A stretch of 64,000 nt of DNA from JAAYYY01 sp964579295 (GCA_964579295.1 CAZOGK010000010.1:1-64000); one strand, 5' to 3'. Counted from the stretch's first letter, positions 49,838 through 59,879 are shown. Program-made: numbers and translations. The notes: a model not told the origin generated them from the sequence alone.

Positions 49838-52051
49838 ATGTCTGAAGAAAGATCATTTACAACCACAGTCGGCAACCGTGAGGTTACCTTCGCCACCGGC
49901 CGGCTGGCCGAGCAGGCGGGCGGCGCCATTACCATCCGTACCGGCGACAGCCTGCTGCTGGCAACGGCGACCATGGCGAAGAATGTACGGGAAGGGCTGG
50001 ACTTCTTCCCGCTCATGGTTGACTTTGAGGAAAAGCTGTATGCGGCCGGCCGCATTCCCGGCAGCTTCTTCCGCCGCGAGGGCCGGCCTTCGACCGATGC
50101 GATCCTCATTGATCGCCTTACCGATCGTCCGCTGCGCCCCCTCTTCCCCGACGGCATGCGCAACGAAGTACAGCTCATCATCACGGCGCTGTCGTCCGAT
50201 AGCCTGCACCACCTGGACATCATGACCGTCAACGCTGCCAGCGCGGCGCTGCACATTTCCGACATCCCCTGGAACGGGCCTATCGGCGCCGTGCGCGTGG
50301 GCTACATCGACAATCAGCTGGTCATTGACCCCACCATCCCAGAGATGGAAACCAGCACGCTCGACCTGCGCCTTGCCGCAACCCGCGATGCCATCATCAT
50401 GGTGGAAGCAGGCGCCGACGAGGTTGACGAAAGCCTCCTCATCGAAGCGCTGGAGTTTGGTCACCAGGCCATCCAGTCCCTCATCGACATCCAGGAAGAG
50501 ATGCGCGCCGCCGTGGGCAAGGAAAAGGCGCAGATCGAGTATGCTGTGCGCGACGACGCGCTGGCCGAGCGCGTCCGCCAGCGCCTCGGCAATCGCATCA
50601 ACGAGATCCTGGTGGCTTACCCGGACAAAGAAGAGCGCAACGCGGCCATGGACGTGCTGCGTGAAGAGATCGTCGAGAGCTTCATGAGTGAAGGGGAGCT
50701 GGGCGAGGCAGAGCTGGTCGAGCCGCGCGCCGTGCGCGAGGTGATTGCCGACGAGCTAAAGAAAGCCGTGCGCAACCGCATCCTCTACGAAGGCGTGCGT
50801 CCCGATGGGCGCGCCTACGGCGACATCCGCGAGCTGAGCGCCGATACCACACTCAGCCCGCGCGCCCACGGCTCTGGCCTCTTCCAGCGCGGGCGCACCC
50901 AGGTGCTGTCCATTGCCACGTTGGGCACGCCGCGCGAAGCGCAGAAGCTGGATAACCTCTATCCGGAGGATACCCAGCGCTACATCCATCACTATAACTT
51001 CCCGCCCTTCTCCACCGGCGAGACCTGGTTCCTGCGCGGGCCGAAGCGCCGCGAGATTGGTCATGGCAAGCTGGCGGAAGTGGCGATTCTCTCTGTCCTA
51101 CCCAACGAGGAGACCTTCCCCTACACGATCCGCGTCGTCTCCGAGGTGCTCTCGTCCAACGGCAGCACCAGTATGGGCAGCGTCTGCGCCTCCAGCCTGG
51201 CGCTGATGGACGCGGGTGTGCCGCTGAAGACGGCCGTCGCCGGCGTCGCCATGGGTCTCGTCAAGGAAGGCGACCGCTACGCGGTGCTCTCCGATATTCA
51301 GGGCATGGAAGACCATCTGGGCGACATGGACTTCAAAGTGGCCGGCACCAAAGACGGCGTCACCGCGCTGCAGATGGATATTAAGATTGGCGGCCTCTCG
51401 CGCCAGATCATGGCCGAAGCGCTGGCCCAGGCCCGCGAGGGACGGCTACACATCCTGGAGGCGATGAACGCCGTCATCAGCGAGCCGCGCGAGACGCTGA
51501 GCAAGTGGGCGCCGCGTATGGAGACGATCAAGATCGATCCCGACAAGATCGGCGCCATCATCGGCAAGGGCGGCAGCACCATCCGTGCTCTGGAAGAAGA
51601 GTACGAGGTCAGCATCGACATCCAGGATGACGGCACCGTCTTCGTCGCCGGCATTGACGGCGAGAAGACTGACGCCGCGCTGGAGCATATCGCCGCCATT
51701 ACCAAAGGCCCTGAGCTGGGCGAAATCTACACCGGCAAGGTCGTCCGCATTGTCGATTTCGGCGCCTTCGTCGAGATCGTACCCGGCATCGACGGCATGG
51801 TGCACGTCTCGCAGCTTGCCAGCGAACGCGTCAACCGCGTGGAAGACGCCGTACACCTGGGCGACGAGATCATGGTCATGGTGACGGACATCGCCAACAA
51901 CGGCGAGAAGATCCGACTCAGCCGCCAGGCCGTGCTCGACGGCTGGACGCTGGACGAAGCGCGCGCCAACGACAGCGCCATCGGCGGCGGTAACCGCAGC
52001 GGCGGCGGCCGGCGTGGCGGCGGGGGCGGCGACCGGCGTCGCCGCGGCTAA
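49838..52051 (+). CDS. pnp: Polynucleotide phosphorylase
   Basis: A trimeric 3'-5' exoribonuclease of the RNA degradosome. The 737-aa chain has two RNase PH domains (about 10-230 and 315-550, with RREGRPSTDAILIDRLTDRP and SDIQGMEDHLGDMDFKVAGT), a KH domain (about 560-620, IGAIIGKGGSTIRALEEE) and an S1 domain (about 625-695, VVRIVDFGAFVEIVPGIDG). It ends in a Gly/Arg-rich tail (GGGRRGGGGGDRRRRG). GGAGGAAAAATG marks the start. Confidence 0.98.
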   Translation: MSEERSFTTTVGNREVTFATGRLAEQAGGAITIRTGDSLLLATATMAKNVREGLDFFPLMVDFEEKLYAAGRIPGSFFRREGRPSTDAILIDRLTDRPLRPLFPDGMRNEVQLIITALSSDSLHHLDIMTVNAASAALHISDIPWNGPIGAVRVGYIDNQLVIDPTIPEMETSTLDLRLAATRDAIIMVEAGADEVDESLLIEALEFGHQAIQSLIDIQEEMRAAVGKEKAQIEYAVRDDALAERVRQRLGNRINEILVAYPDKEERNAAMDVLREEIVESFMSEGELGEAELVEPRAVREVIADELKKAVRNRILYEGVRPDGRAYGDIRELSADTTLSPRAHGSGLFQRGRTQVLSIATLGTPREAQKLDNLYPEDTQRYIHHYNFPPFSTGETWFLRGPKRREIGHGKLAEVAILSVLPNEETFPYTIRVVSEVLSSNGSTSMGSVCASSLALMDAGVPLKTAVAGVAMGLVKEGDRYAVLSDIQGMEDHLGDMDFKVAGTKDGVTALQMDIKIGGLSRQIMAEALAQAREGRLHILEAMNAVISEPRETLSKWAPRMETIKIDPDKIGAIIGKGGSTIRALEEEYEVSIDIQDDGTVFVAGIDGEKTDAALEHIAAITKGPELGEIYTGKVVRIVDFGAFVEIVPGIDGMVHVSQLASERVNRVEDAVHLGDEIMVMVTDIANNGEKIRLSRQAVLDGWTLDEARANDSAIGGGNRSGGGRRGGGGGDRRRRG

Positions 52052-52082
52052 ACGCTGCGCCTAACTAGGTAGATAGACAAAC

Positions 52083-52117
52083 AACAGGCCCCGGCGAACC
52101 GGGGCCTGTTTTATTTT
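52083..52117. terminator. Bidirectional terminator between pnp and the CoA ligase gene
   Basis: A perfect 12-bp stem (52083-52094 with 52099-52110, AACAGGCCCCGG) closes a CGAA tetraloop, followed by TTTATTTT. It serves pnp and, read from the other strand with its AA-start, may also stop the convergent operon. Confidence 0.92.
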
Positions 52118-52123
52118 CGGGAC

Positions 52124-53347
52124 TCACTCCCAGCTTCTTTCGTCCACCATGCCGCGTGCACCGGGCGCTATCACCTCCGGCCCGACGAACTGCACCTCGT
52201 CCGCCTTCACCAGGCAAAGCTGGCGGACAGCCTCGCCAATGCGCGCCGCCAGCTCCTCCGTGCCAGCATTTCCCTCCGCCAGGGCCACGCGCACGATAAA
52301 CTGGTCACGCCCGCCCGTCCTGGTCACGGCGCCCTGCACCGCCCCTGCCGGCGCTACCTGCGCCACGGCAAAACGCAGCTGGTTGGGATGGACGAACATG
52401 CCCCGCACCTTGACCGCTTCGCCGCTGCGCCCGACCAGAATGATCGTGCGCTCCTCCTGACGGCTGCGACCGGGGGCCGGGTCGCCGTTAATCGCCATGT
52501 CGCCTGTGCCCAGCCGCAGCAGTGGATAGGCCGGATTGAGCAAGGTGACGACCACTTCCCCCGGCTGTCCGGCCCCGACCACCTGGCCGGTCTCCGGATC
52601 GACAATCTCTACAATCGGCTCAGGCAGCAGCGCCATCGCCAGCCCCGGCGCGGTGCTGATAGCCAGAATGCCCAGCTCGGCGGTGCCGTAAGCGTTGCAC
52701 ACCTGAATGCCATAGTCGCCCGTCAGCCGCTCCCTCAGGCTCGGCGGCAGCGGCTCGGCCGTAACAAACGCCTTCTCCAGGCGGAAGTTGTCGCGGAAGG
52801 GGCCGCCGCGTTCCTCAGCTTTCTCGATCAGGTGCAGCAAGAAGCTTGGCGTGCCCACGTAGCCGGTCACGCCCAGGTCGGCCAGCAGCTTGAGCTGCAG
52901 GTCACTGTTGCCCACACCTCCGGGCGCTACCGTGCAGCCCAGCCGCACCAGCGCCTCGTCCAGCAGCAGGCCAGCAGGCACCAGGTGATAAGAAAGTGTA
53001 TTAAGGACGGTATCGCCCGGCCCAAAGCCGCCCTGCTCCAGCGCCAATTCGGCCATGCGCCGCAGCGTATCGTCGTCTCCGGCATCGACCTCGTAGATTG
53101 GGCCCGGCGAGAGAAAGATATGGCGCACTTCATCACGGGGCACGCCGAGCATGCCGCCAAACGGGGGGTCGGCCTGCTGCCGCGCAACCACTTCATCCTT
53201 GGCCAGCACCGGTAGGCGCTGCAGGTCGGCAACGCTTTTGATGTCGCCCGGCGTCAGTCCGGCCTCGTCAAACCGAGCGCGCACGGCTGGCGCGCGCTCA
53301 TAGGCGCTGGCGACAAGCGCGCGCAGCCTCTCGTCAATACTGTTCAT
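52124..53347 (-). CDS. Phenylacetate-CoA ligase family adenylate-forming enzyme (PaaK-like)
   Basis: A 407-aa ANL-superfamily ligase. The start LRALVASAYERAPAVRARFD, the adenylation motif VCNAYGTAELG and the C-terminal region IILVGRSGEAVKVRGMFVHP match PaaK-type enzymes. These activate phenylacetate or related aryl/alkyl acids with ATP and CoA. The N-terminal P-loop-like SSGTTG seen in PaaK is not obvious here, so substrate and activity are uncertain. It is the last gene of the Liv-type transporter operon; ATG 53347 lies 10 nt after the livF-like stop. Confidence 0.82.
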   Translation of the reverse strand: MNSIDERLRALVASAYERAPAVRARFDEAGLTPGDIKSVADLQRLPVLAKDEVVARQQADPPFGGMLGVPRDEVRHIFLSPGPIYEVDAGDDDTLRRMAELALEQGGFGPGDTVLNTLSYHLVPAGLLLDEALVRLGCTVAPGGVGNSDLQLKLLADLGVTGYVGTPSFLLHLIEKAEERGGPFRDNFRLEKAFVTAEPLPPSLRERLTGDYGIQVCNAYGTAELGILAISTAPGLAMALLPEPIVEIVDPETGQVVGAGQPGEVVVTLLNPAYPLLRLGTGDMAINGDPAPGRSRQEERTIILVGRSGEAVKVRGMFVHPNQLRFAVAQVAPAGAVQGAVTRTGGRDQFIVRVALAEGNAGTEELAARIGEAVRQLCLVKADEVQFVGPEVIAPGARGMVDERSWE

Positions 53348-53357
53348 CTTCGATCCT

Positions 53358-54155
53358 TTATCCCAGCCACCGCTTCCGCCGCCGATAATGTTTGACATCG
53401 CGATAGCTCTTGCGCTCGCCCACCTGTGTCAGCCCCAGGTAGAATTCCTTGATATCGGCATTCTGCGCCAGCTGTTCCGCCGGGCCGTCCAGAACAATCC
53501 GTCCGGTCTCCATGACGTAGGCATAGTCGGCCGCGCCCAGGGCCACGTGCGCATTTTGCTCGACCAGGAGAATTGAGACGCCACGCTCGGCGTTGAAGCG
53601 CCGGATGTTCTCAAATATCTCGTGCACCAGCATCGGCGCCAGCCCCAGCGACGGCTCGTCCAGCAGCATCAGCCTCGGGCGCGCCATGATCGCCCGGCCA
53701 ATGACCACCATTTGCTGCTCGCCGCCGGAGAGATAGCCGCTGGTCTTACGGCGCAGCTTCGTCAGATGGGGGAACAGGTCGTAGACGATCTCCAGATCGT
53801 CACGGATGGCCGCCATCCCATCGCGCCGGAAGAGAGAGCCGCTCAACAGATTCTCTTCCACCGTCAGGTGCTCGAAGAGCGGGCGTCCCTCCAGCACCTG
53901 CACGATGCCACGGCGCACAATTGCGTCGGGCAGCAGCGTCTGGATAGTCTCGCCGGCGAACGTGATACTGCCGCGCGTGACCTCACCCTGCTGCGTGCGC
54001 AACAGGCCCGAGATGGCCTTGAGGGTAGTCGACTTGCCGGCCCCATTGGCGCCGAGCAGAGCCACGATCTGCCCTTCGTCCACCTTCAACGAAACGCCGC
54101 GCAGCACCAGGATAACGTCGCTATAGACGACTTCGATGTTGTTGAGTTCGAGCAT
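53358..54155 (-). CDS. livF: Branched-chain-type ABC transporter ATPase LivF
   Basis: A 265-aa ATPase with Walker A GANGAGKST, signature YLSGGEQQMVVIGRAIM and Walker B LMLLDEPSLGLAP. The LivF-type pattern VLEGRPLFEHLTVEENL is present. It has an extra C-terminal basic tail (SYRDVKHYRRRKRWLG). GGGAAGG precedes the ATG. Confidence 0.94.
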   Translation of the reverse strand: MLELNNIEVVYSDVILVLRGVSLKVDEGQIVALLGANGAGKSTTLKAISGLLRTQQGEVTRGSITFAGETIQTLLPDAIVRRGIVQVLEGRPLFEHLTVEENLLSGSLFRRDGMAAIRDDLEIVYDLFPHLTKLRRKTSGYLSGGEQQMVVIGRAIMARPRLMLLDEPSLGLAPMLVHEIFENIRRFNAERGVSILLVEQNAHVALGAADYAYVMETGRIVLDGPAEQLAQNADIKEFYLGLTQVGERKSYRDVKHYRRRKRWLG

Positions 54156-54178
54156 TTACCTTCCCGGCGGCGCCGGCG

Positions 54179-54209
54179 GGAGGCGCGCCGCTGCCGGCAG
54201 CGCGCCTCC
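54179..54209 (-). promoter_or_regulatory. Stable hairpin between binding-protein and livF genes
   Basis: Ten paired bases (GGAGGCGCGC with GCGCGCCTCC), then one mismatch and three further pairs. No T-run follows on the - strand. Such stems after a binding-protein gene often protect the upstream mRNA and lower downstream expression. Confidence 0.6.
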
Positions 54210-54232
54210 GCGCCGGATCTGGTTATCTGTGA

Positions 54233-55720
54233 TTACTCTGCCGGCCGCATATCGGGCAGCTCGAAGAAGTCTTCGACGACGACAAATTCCACGGTACCAT
54301 CGACGACCTGCGCCTGGCGAATCTGGGCCACGCGCGGCGCCCGGTTCTCGCCCTGAACGTCAAACTCATACAGGCCCGAGGCGCTGACCGTGCCCATCTC
54401 CTTGAAGGCATCAAAGAAAGCATCACCACTCAGGTTTTCAAAGCCGTTGTCCATGATCGCTTTCTCGATGACCTCGGCAATGCCGAAGATAGAGCCGAAG
54501 CTGAGCAGGTAGCCGACGGCCCGGTCGGCCTCCGGGTAGTCGCCCTCCTCGAAGTATTGCAGCGCCAGCTCAACGCCCGGCGCGTCGGTATCGTTCCACC
54601 AGAGATAGGGGAAGACGCCATAGTAGCCCTCGGCCAGCGTGGCGTCGCCGAGGAAGGTGAGCACGTCGGTGTTCATCGCCCAGTTCACGGCGCCGACCAC
54701 CACCGAATCCCACAGCGCTAGAGCGCGCAGCGTGCCGATCACCTGCGCGGGCCCGAAGCCGAGCGACTGGATGTAGATGACATTGGCGCCGCCCAGCACC
54801 AGATTCTGCAGCTGCCCGGTCACGTCCGCCGTCGGGCTCACTGGCTGCGTCTCCAGCGGCAGCAGGGTCACGCCGATTTCGTCGGCAAAGGCCTGCGTCT
54901 CCGGCGTGATCGCTCCGGCGCCGAAGCTGCCTTCCCAGCCAATCACGCCCACGACAATGTCATCGCCGGCGCCTTCAGGCCTGATGTCAGCCCAGTTGTC
55001 CGACGTCCACTGCAGGAAGCCGGCAAACTGATCGGAGTAGATGGGCGCAACGCCAACCGTCCAGCCGTCGCGCGGCACGTAGAACGACTCCGACTCTAAG
55101 CCGGCGGCGATGTTGACGATATGATCTTCGTTGACGCGCTCCTTGAGTACGACGGTGGCCGGGCTGGCATAGGTGAGGACAAACATGGGAGTGGGCGAGG
55201 CAGCGCGGTTTTCCTCGTACGCTGCCAGCTCCTGCTCCGGATCGTATTGCGTGTCTTTGAGATCTATCTCGATCGTCGCGCCGCAGATGCCGCCGCTCTC
55301 GTTAATCGCCCGCACCGCGTCGTTGGTGCCATTGATGAATGAAGGGCCGAGGATCGTCGCCAGCGGGCCTGTTAGGCCAGCCTGCTGGTAAAAGACAATC
55401 GTCTCGCCCTCGTAGCTCTCGTCACAGCCGTCAAATACTGTGCGGATACCGCCAGTCTCAGCCGGCGCTTCGGCGGTAGGCGTGGGCTCCTCCTCTTCCG
55501 GCTCTTCGGTCGGTTCCTCTTCCATAGCCTCGGTTGGCTCGGCGGTCGGCTCCTCCACGACCTCAGTCGGCTCTTCGGTCGGCGCTTCGGTCGGCTCGGG
55601 TGTCGGCTCGGCGACGTCCTCCACCGCGGTCGTCGGCTCCGGTGTCTCGGCTCCGCCGCAGGCGGCCAGCGCCAGCCCCAGAACCAAGACCAGCAACAGT
55701 TGTAGTACCACTTTTTTCAT
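54233..55720 (-). CDS. Branched-chain-type ABC transporter substrate-binding lipoprotein
   Basis: A 495-aa solute-binding protein. The lipoprotein signal ends at Cys21 (LALAACGG). A long acidic Pro/Thr/Glu tether (about 22-90) precedes a LivJ-type periplasmic-binding fold (VFYQQAGLTGPLATILGPSF, then NESGGICGATIEI). Ligands in the family range from Leu/Ile/Val to amides and aromatic acids. The two CoA ligases in the operon favour an acid. AAGGAG lies 5 nt before ATG 55720. Confidence 0.9.
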   Translation of the reverse strand: MKKVVLQLLLVLVLGLALAACGGAETPEPTTAVEDVAEPTPEPTEAPTEEPTEVVEEPTAEPTEAMEEEPTEEPEEEEPTPTAEAPAETGGIRTVFDGCDESYEGETIVFYQQAGLTGPLATILGPSFINGTNDAVRAINESGGICGATIEIDLKDTQYDPEQELAAYEENRAASPTPMFVLTYASPATVVLKERVNEDHIVNIAAGLESESFYVPRDGWTVGVAPIYSDQFAGFLQWTSDNWADIRPEGAGDDIVVGVIGWEGSFGAGAITPETQAFADEIGVTLLPLETQPVSPTADVTGQLQNLVLGGANVIYIQSLGFGPAQVIGTLRALALWDSVVVGAVNWAMNTDVLTFLGDATLAEGYYGVFPYLWWNDTDAPGVELALQYFEEGDYPEADRAVGYLLSFGSIFGIAEVIEKAIMDNGFENLSGDAFFDAFKEMGTVSASGLYEFDVQGENRAPRVAQIRQAQVVDGTVEFVVVEDFFELPDMRPAE

Positions 55721-55851
55721 CGCTTCTTCTCCTTCTTCTTTTGCAGAACCTTCAGCCAAACACAGTCACACACTGGAGTCACGTCGAAGGGTATCCGCCA
55801 GCTACAGTCATCGTTCCTCCGGAATGCACCTCCTTTCCCTGATTGCCTACC

Positions 55852-56919
55852 CTAGCGAGAAAACGGACGCAGGCGCCAGCTGGCCTTGAAGAGCTGCCAG
55901 CGATGGGCCAGGCCTCGCGGCTCGAAAATGAGAAACAGCATCAGGACGAGGCCGAAAAATATAGGACGGAAGGATGTCAGCAAGCTGGCCGCTTGGTTGG
56001 GAAAGATACCTGCCAGCTCGCGGCCCACGACGTTCGCCAGATCTTCCAGCAGCACGACCGTGACGGCGCCAAAGAAGGGGCCAAGATTTGAGCCCAGGCC
56101 GCCAATGACCAGCATGCCCAGTAAGATAATCGATTCGTTCAGATTATAGCCAAGCTCGGTGCCCACCGTGCGCTGATAGTGGGCGCGCATGGCGCCGGCC
56201 ACGCCTGCCAGCGCCGCGGCGATAAAGAAGGCGCGCAGCTTGTAGCCGAACAGATTCACGCCGAGCAGCTCCGCCGCCAGATCGTTGTCACGGATGGCGA
56301 CGAAGGCGCGCCCCAGCCGCGTGCGGGTAATGTTCATCGTGAGCGCGGTCGTGATGGCGACGATTACCAGCGAGATGACGAGATAGCGCGGCCCGCTGTT
56401 AAACAAATAGGAGCCAACTTGCGGAACCGGCACGGCGATCCGCCCTGAAGTGCCGCCCAGAAAATCGGGGAAGAGATAGCGGGTGACCCAGGGGATGATG
56501 AACTGCGCGGCCAGCGTCGCCATTGCCAGGTAAAAGCCCTTCACCCGCAGCGACGGCAGGCCGAAGATGAGACCGCTGAGCCCGGTGCCCACGGCCACAA
56601 CGGGCAGCGCCAGGAACATCGATATTCCCGCTCTCTCTACCAGTAGCGCTGACAGATAGCCGCCGACCAGCATAAAGGCAGCCTGCCCCAGCGATATCTG
56701 GCCCGTGTAGCCGGTGAGAATGTTCAAGCCCTGCAGGGCGACGATCAGATAAGCCAGCCGGTTGACTGTACTGACAATATAGGCTGACCCCCACAGGGGA
56801 ATGGACGCGATCAGGGCAATCCCCAGCGCCAGCACGACCCACTGCCAGTTCTGGCGGATAACGGCCTTATCCTGCTCATAACTGCGGTCGAAATCCCCGG
56901 CCGGTCTCAGCACAGCCAT
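55852..56919 (-). CDS. livM: Branched-chain-type ABC transporter permease LivM
   Basis: A 355-aa integral membrane protein with about ten helices and the LivM hallmark GYTGQISLGQAAFMLVGGY, later RVKGFYLAMATLAAQFI and TRLGRAFVAIRDNDLAAELLG. It forms the membrane pore with LivH. An unusually charged N terminus (GDFDRSYEQDKAVIRQN) precedes the first helix. Confidence 0.94.
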   Translation of the reverse strand: MAVLRPAGDFDRSYEQDKAVIRQNWQWVVLALGIALIASIPLWGSAYIVSTVNRLAYLIVALQGLNILTGYTGQISLGQAAFMLVGGYLSALLVERAGISMFLALPVVAVGTGLSGLIFGLPSLRVKGFYLAMATLAAQFIIPWVTRYLFPDFLGGTSGRIAVPVPQVGSYLFNSGPRYLVISLVIVAITTALTMNITRTRLGRAFVAIRDNDLAAELLGVNLFGYKLRAFFIAAALAGVAGAMRAHYQRTVGTELGYNLNESIILLGMLVIGGLGSNLGPFFGAVTVVLLEDLANVVGRELAGIFPNQAASLLTSFRPIFFGLVLMLFLIFEPRGLAHRWQLFKASWRLRPFSR

Positions 56920-56959
56920 AGCGACATCTCCTTAGCCGTAACGCCGGTCATAAGCTCGC

Positions 56960-57889
56960 TCATACACGCTCAATTCGCTTCTGGCCGAACAGGCCCTCGG
57001 GCCGGATCACCAGCACCAGCAGCAACAGCACGTAGGGAGCAATCTCCGCCGAGTTGCGCACCTCGATCATGGTCGAGGCCTGTACCAGCGCCTGCACCAG
57101 CCCAACGATCACCCCGCCGGCAATCGCGCCGGGCAGCGAATCGAGCCCGCCCAGCAAGATCGCCGGGAAGGCGACCAGCGCCACCGTCGAGAGGCTGAGG
57201 CTGGCGCCAGTGAGGCTGGCCAGCAGCACGCCGCCCAGCGTCGCCACGACCCCGGCCGCCGCCCAGGAGAGGCCAAAGACACGCGAGACGCGGATGCCCA
57301 CGCTGCGGGCGACTTCGTGGTTTTCCGAGGTGGCGCGCATCGCCAGGCCGGTGCGCGTGCGCTGGAAGAGCAGGATGAGCAGGCCGGCCGCCAGAATTGA
57401 GACAACAAAAGCGGCTACCAGGGTCTTCTTGAGGATGATCGTATCGTTGAACGCTCCCGGAAATGGAACGCGGAAGACGTCGCTTTGCGAGAAGGGCGCG
57501 GGGAAGTTCTGCTTGGGCTGCACGCCAAAGAAGATACTGGTCACCCCTTCCAGCAGGAGGGCCAGCCCCAGCGTCATCAGCACAATCGCCAGCAGCGGTT
57601 GTCCGGTCATCGGCCGCAGCGCCAGCCGCTCGATCACCAGTCCAAGCAGGCCGGAGAGTACCAAGGCTACCCCCAGCGCCGCCCAGAAGGGCAGTTGAAA
57701 TAGCTCGCTGCCGCTGCCGCCGGCAAACCACCAGGTGAAATAGGCGCCAAGCATCACCATATGGCCGTGGGCAAAGTTGAAAACTTCCGACGCCTTGAAA
57801 ATCATGACGATGCCCAGGGCGATCAGGGCAATGATGCCCCCGTTGAGGACACCCGTGACAATCTGCTGCGGTACAAGCGGCCAATTCAT
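56960..57889 (-). CDS. livH: Branched-chain-type ABC transporter permease LivH
   Basis: A 309-aa permease with about eight helices. GVLNGGIIALIALGIVMIFK, then NFAHGHMVMLGAYFTWW, and LLGGLDSLPGAIAGG are LivH signatures. Its ATG overlaps the upstream CoA-ligase stop by four bases (ATGA). Confidence 0.94.
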   Translation of the reverse strand: MNWPLVPQQIVTGVLNGGIIALIALGIVMIFKASEVFNFAHGHMVMLGAYFTWWFAGGSGSELFQLPFWAALGVALVLSGLLGLVIERLALRPMTGQPLLAIVLMTLGLALLLEGVTSIFFGVQPKQNFPAPFSQSDVFRVPFPGAFNDTIILKKTLVAAFVVSILAAGLLILLFQRTRTGLAMRATSENHEVARSVGIRVSRVFGLSWAAAGVVATLGGVLLASLTGASLSLSTVALVAFPAILLGGLDSLPGAIAGGVIVGLVQALVQASTMIEVRNSAEIAPYVLLLLVLVIRPEGLFGQKRIERV

Positions 57890-59853
57890 CGTCTCCGCAC
57901 CTCCCTGGCCGGGCCCACCGCCGCAGGCTGACCATTGACAGGCAGCGTTCGCAGCTGCAGATCTGTCTCCACGACGCCCTCCGTCCCGTCCTGGTAGCGT
58001 ACGGGCGCCTGCACGCGAATCCGCTCCGCGCCGCTGTAGAGGGCGTCGATAATTGCACCATATCGCTCGGCCAGAAAGCCGCGCCGCAGCTTGCGCGAGC
58101 GCGTCACTTCGGCCTCGTCGGCGTCAAACTCTTTGTGCATCAACACGAAGCGGCGCACGCGGCTCTCCTCGGGCAGGCTTTCGTTGACGCCGGCGACAGC
58201 CTGGGCCACCAGATCATACACCTCATCCTTCTGTGACAGATCCACAAAAGTTGTATAGCCCAGGCTGCGGCTCTCGGCCCAGTTGCCGACCACCCCGTAG
58301 TCGATGATGATCAGCGCTGTGACAAAGGGATGGTCCGCGCCGCCGATGGTCATCACGTCACGGATATACGGGCTGAACTTAAGCCGCCCCTCGATAAATT
58401 GCGGCGAAAAACGCTCCCCGCTCGCCAGCAGCGGCATGTCCTTCAACCGGTCCAGGTAAATGATGTGCCCATCTTCGTCGATGTAGCCACCATCGCCGGT
58501 ACGGAACCAGTGCTGGCCGGATTCGTCGATGTAGAGCGCCTCCGCCGTCTTTTCCGGATCTTTGTAATAGCCCTGGAACACGGACGGCCCGCCGATCAGG
58601 ATTTCCCCATCCGGCGAAACCTGGACCTCAATGCCCGGCGGCGGCTTGCCGACGCTGGCGAACTTGATGTCGCCATCGTAATGAAGCGTGCCGCCGCCTG
58701 ATGCTTCGGTAGCGCCATAGATCTGCTTCAGATTGATGCCCAGGGCATGGAAGAAGCGCATAGCGTCGGGACTGAGCACGGCGCCGGCCGTGTAGGCGGC
58801 GCGGATACGGCTCAGTCCCAGCTTATCGCGCAGCGGGCCGAAAACCAGCATATCGCCCAGGCGGTAGGCCAGCCGCAGCGCGGGCTCTATCTGGCCGCCG
58901 ACAAAGCGATGGTCGGCCATGCGGTAGCCAACGGGTAGAAAGCGCTCGTACAGCCGGCGGTTGAGCCACGACGCGTCGTTCATTTGCACCTGGACAGTGC
59001 CTACCAGCGCGTCCCACAGCCGCGAGTTATAAAGGATTGTCTCCGGCGCAATCTCGCGCACGTTCTCTCGCACCGTCTCCGGCTCTTCGGGGAAATTAAG
59101 AATGACGCCCTTAATGACGTGCGGCGCGACACCGATGACATGCTCGGCGATCCAGCCTAGAGGCAGCAGGCTGACGTGGTTGTCGTCCGGCCGCCGGCGA
59201 TCCACCGCATCGTAGGCCAGCGTGGTACAGACCAGGTTGCCGTGGGTCAGCATGGCGCCTTTTGGGAGGCTGGTCGTTCCCGACGTATAGCAGATAACGG
59301 CCAGATCGTCGCTCTTGCCGCGGCGCACCTCTGCAGCAAAGCGATCGGGTTCCGCCGCTGCCAGCTCGCGGCCCATAGCCTGCACTTCCGCAAAGGAGAC
59401 CAGCCACGGGTCGTCCACATTCCACAGACCACGGTCGTCCCAGTAGATGACACGCTTCACCTTCGGGATCTGCGGCCGAATATCGAGCAGCTTATCACAC
59501 TGCTCCTGGTCTTTGGCCAGCACGAAGGCCGCATCACTATGATCGATGATATAGGCCATCTCGCTGGAGACGGCGTCGGTAAAAAGGCCAACCTGCACGC
59601 CGCCTACCGCCAATAGACCCAGATAGCCCCAGAGATAATAACGATCGTTGTCGCCCACCGTCGCTACTTTATCCCCGCGCGTAAGCCCCAGGGCGACCAG
59701 GCCCAGGGCAAAGGCCCGGGTCTGCTCGTAAGACTCAGGCCAGCTAAACTCGCGCCATATCCCATACTCCTTCTGCCGCAAGGCGACCTTCTGCGGGCCG
59801 GCTATCTCGGCCTGTCGCTGCAAGTATTGTGGTAGCGTCTGGGGCTGGTCCAT
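57886..59853 (-). CDS. AMP-dependent acyl-CoA synthetase (long-chain FadD-like)
   Basis: A 655-aa adenylate-forming ligase activating a carboxylic acid to its CoA thioester. Motifs: CYTSGTTSLPKGAMLTHGN (phosphate binding), QIYGATEASGGG, and WFRTGDGGYIDEDGHIIYLD (hinge). ATG 59853 fits the family start (TLPQYLQRQAEIAG) but has no close Shine-Dalgarno. TTG 59883, overlapping the livG-like stop as TTGA, is an alternative. It is embedded between livG- and livH-like genes, so uptake and activation are coexpressed. Confidence 0.9.
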   Translation of the reverse strand: MDQPQTLPQYLQRQAEIAGPQKVALRQKEYGIWREFSWPESYEQTRAFALGLVALGLTRGDKVATVGDNDRYYLWGYLGLLAVGGVQVGLFTDAVSSEMAYIIDHSDAAFVLAKDQEQCDKLLDIRPQIPKVKRVIYWDDRGLWNVDDPWLVSFAEVQAMGRELAAAEPDRFAAEVRRGKSDDLAVICYTSGTTSLPKGAMLTHGNLVCTTLAYDAVDRRRPDDNHVSLLPLGWIAEHVIGVAPHVIKGVILNFPEEPETVRENVREIAPETILYNSRLWDALVGTVQVQMNDASWLNRRLYERFLPVGYRMADHRFVGGQIEPALRLAYRLGDMLVFGPLRDKLGLSRIRAAYTAGAVLSPDAMRFFHALGINLKQIYGATEASGGGTLHYDGDIKFASVGKPPPGIEVQVSPDGEILIGGPSVFQGYYKDPEKTAEALYIDESGQHWFRTGDGGYIDEDGHIIYLDRLKDMPLLASGERFSPQFIEGRLKFSPYIRDVMTIGGADHPFVTALIIIDYGVVGNWAESRSLGYTTFVDLSQKDEVYDLVAQAVAGVNESLPEESRVRRFVLMHKEFDADEAEVTRSRKLRRGFLAERYGAIIDALYSGAERIRVQAPVRYQDGTEGVVETDLQLRTLPVNGQPAAVGPAREVRRR

Positions 59854-59879
59854 AAACTGAATTTCGCTGCGCCTCCCGG

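Noticed and set aside
56970..58061. A 363-codon - strand frame overlapping livH
   Set aside because: Out-of-frame shadow of livH and of the acyl-CoA ligase end; low-complexity Arg/Gly/Ala sequence.
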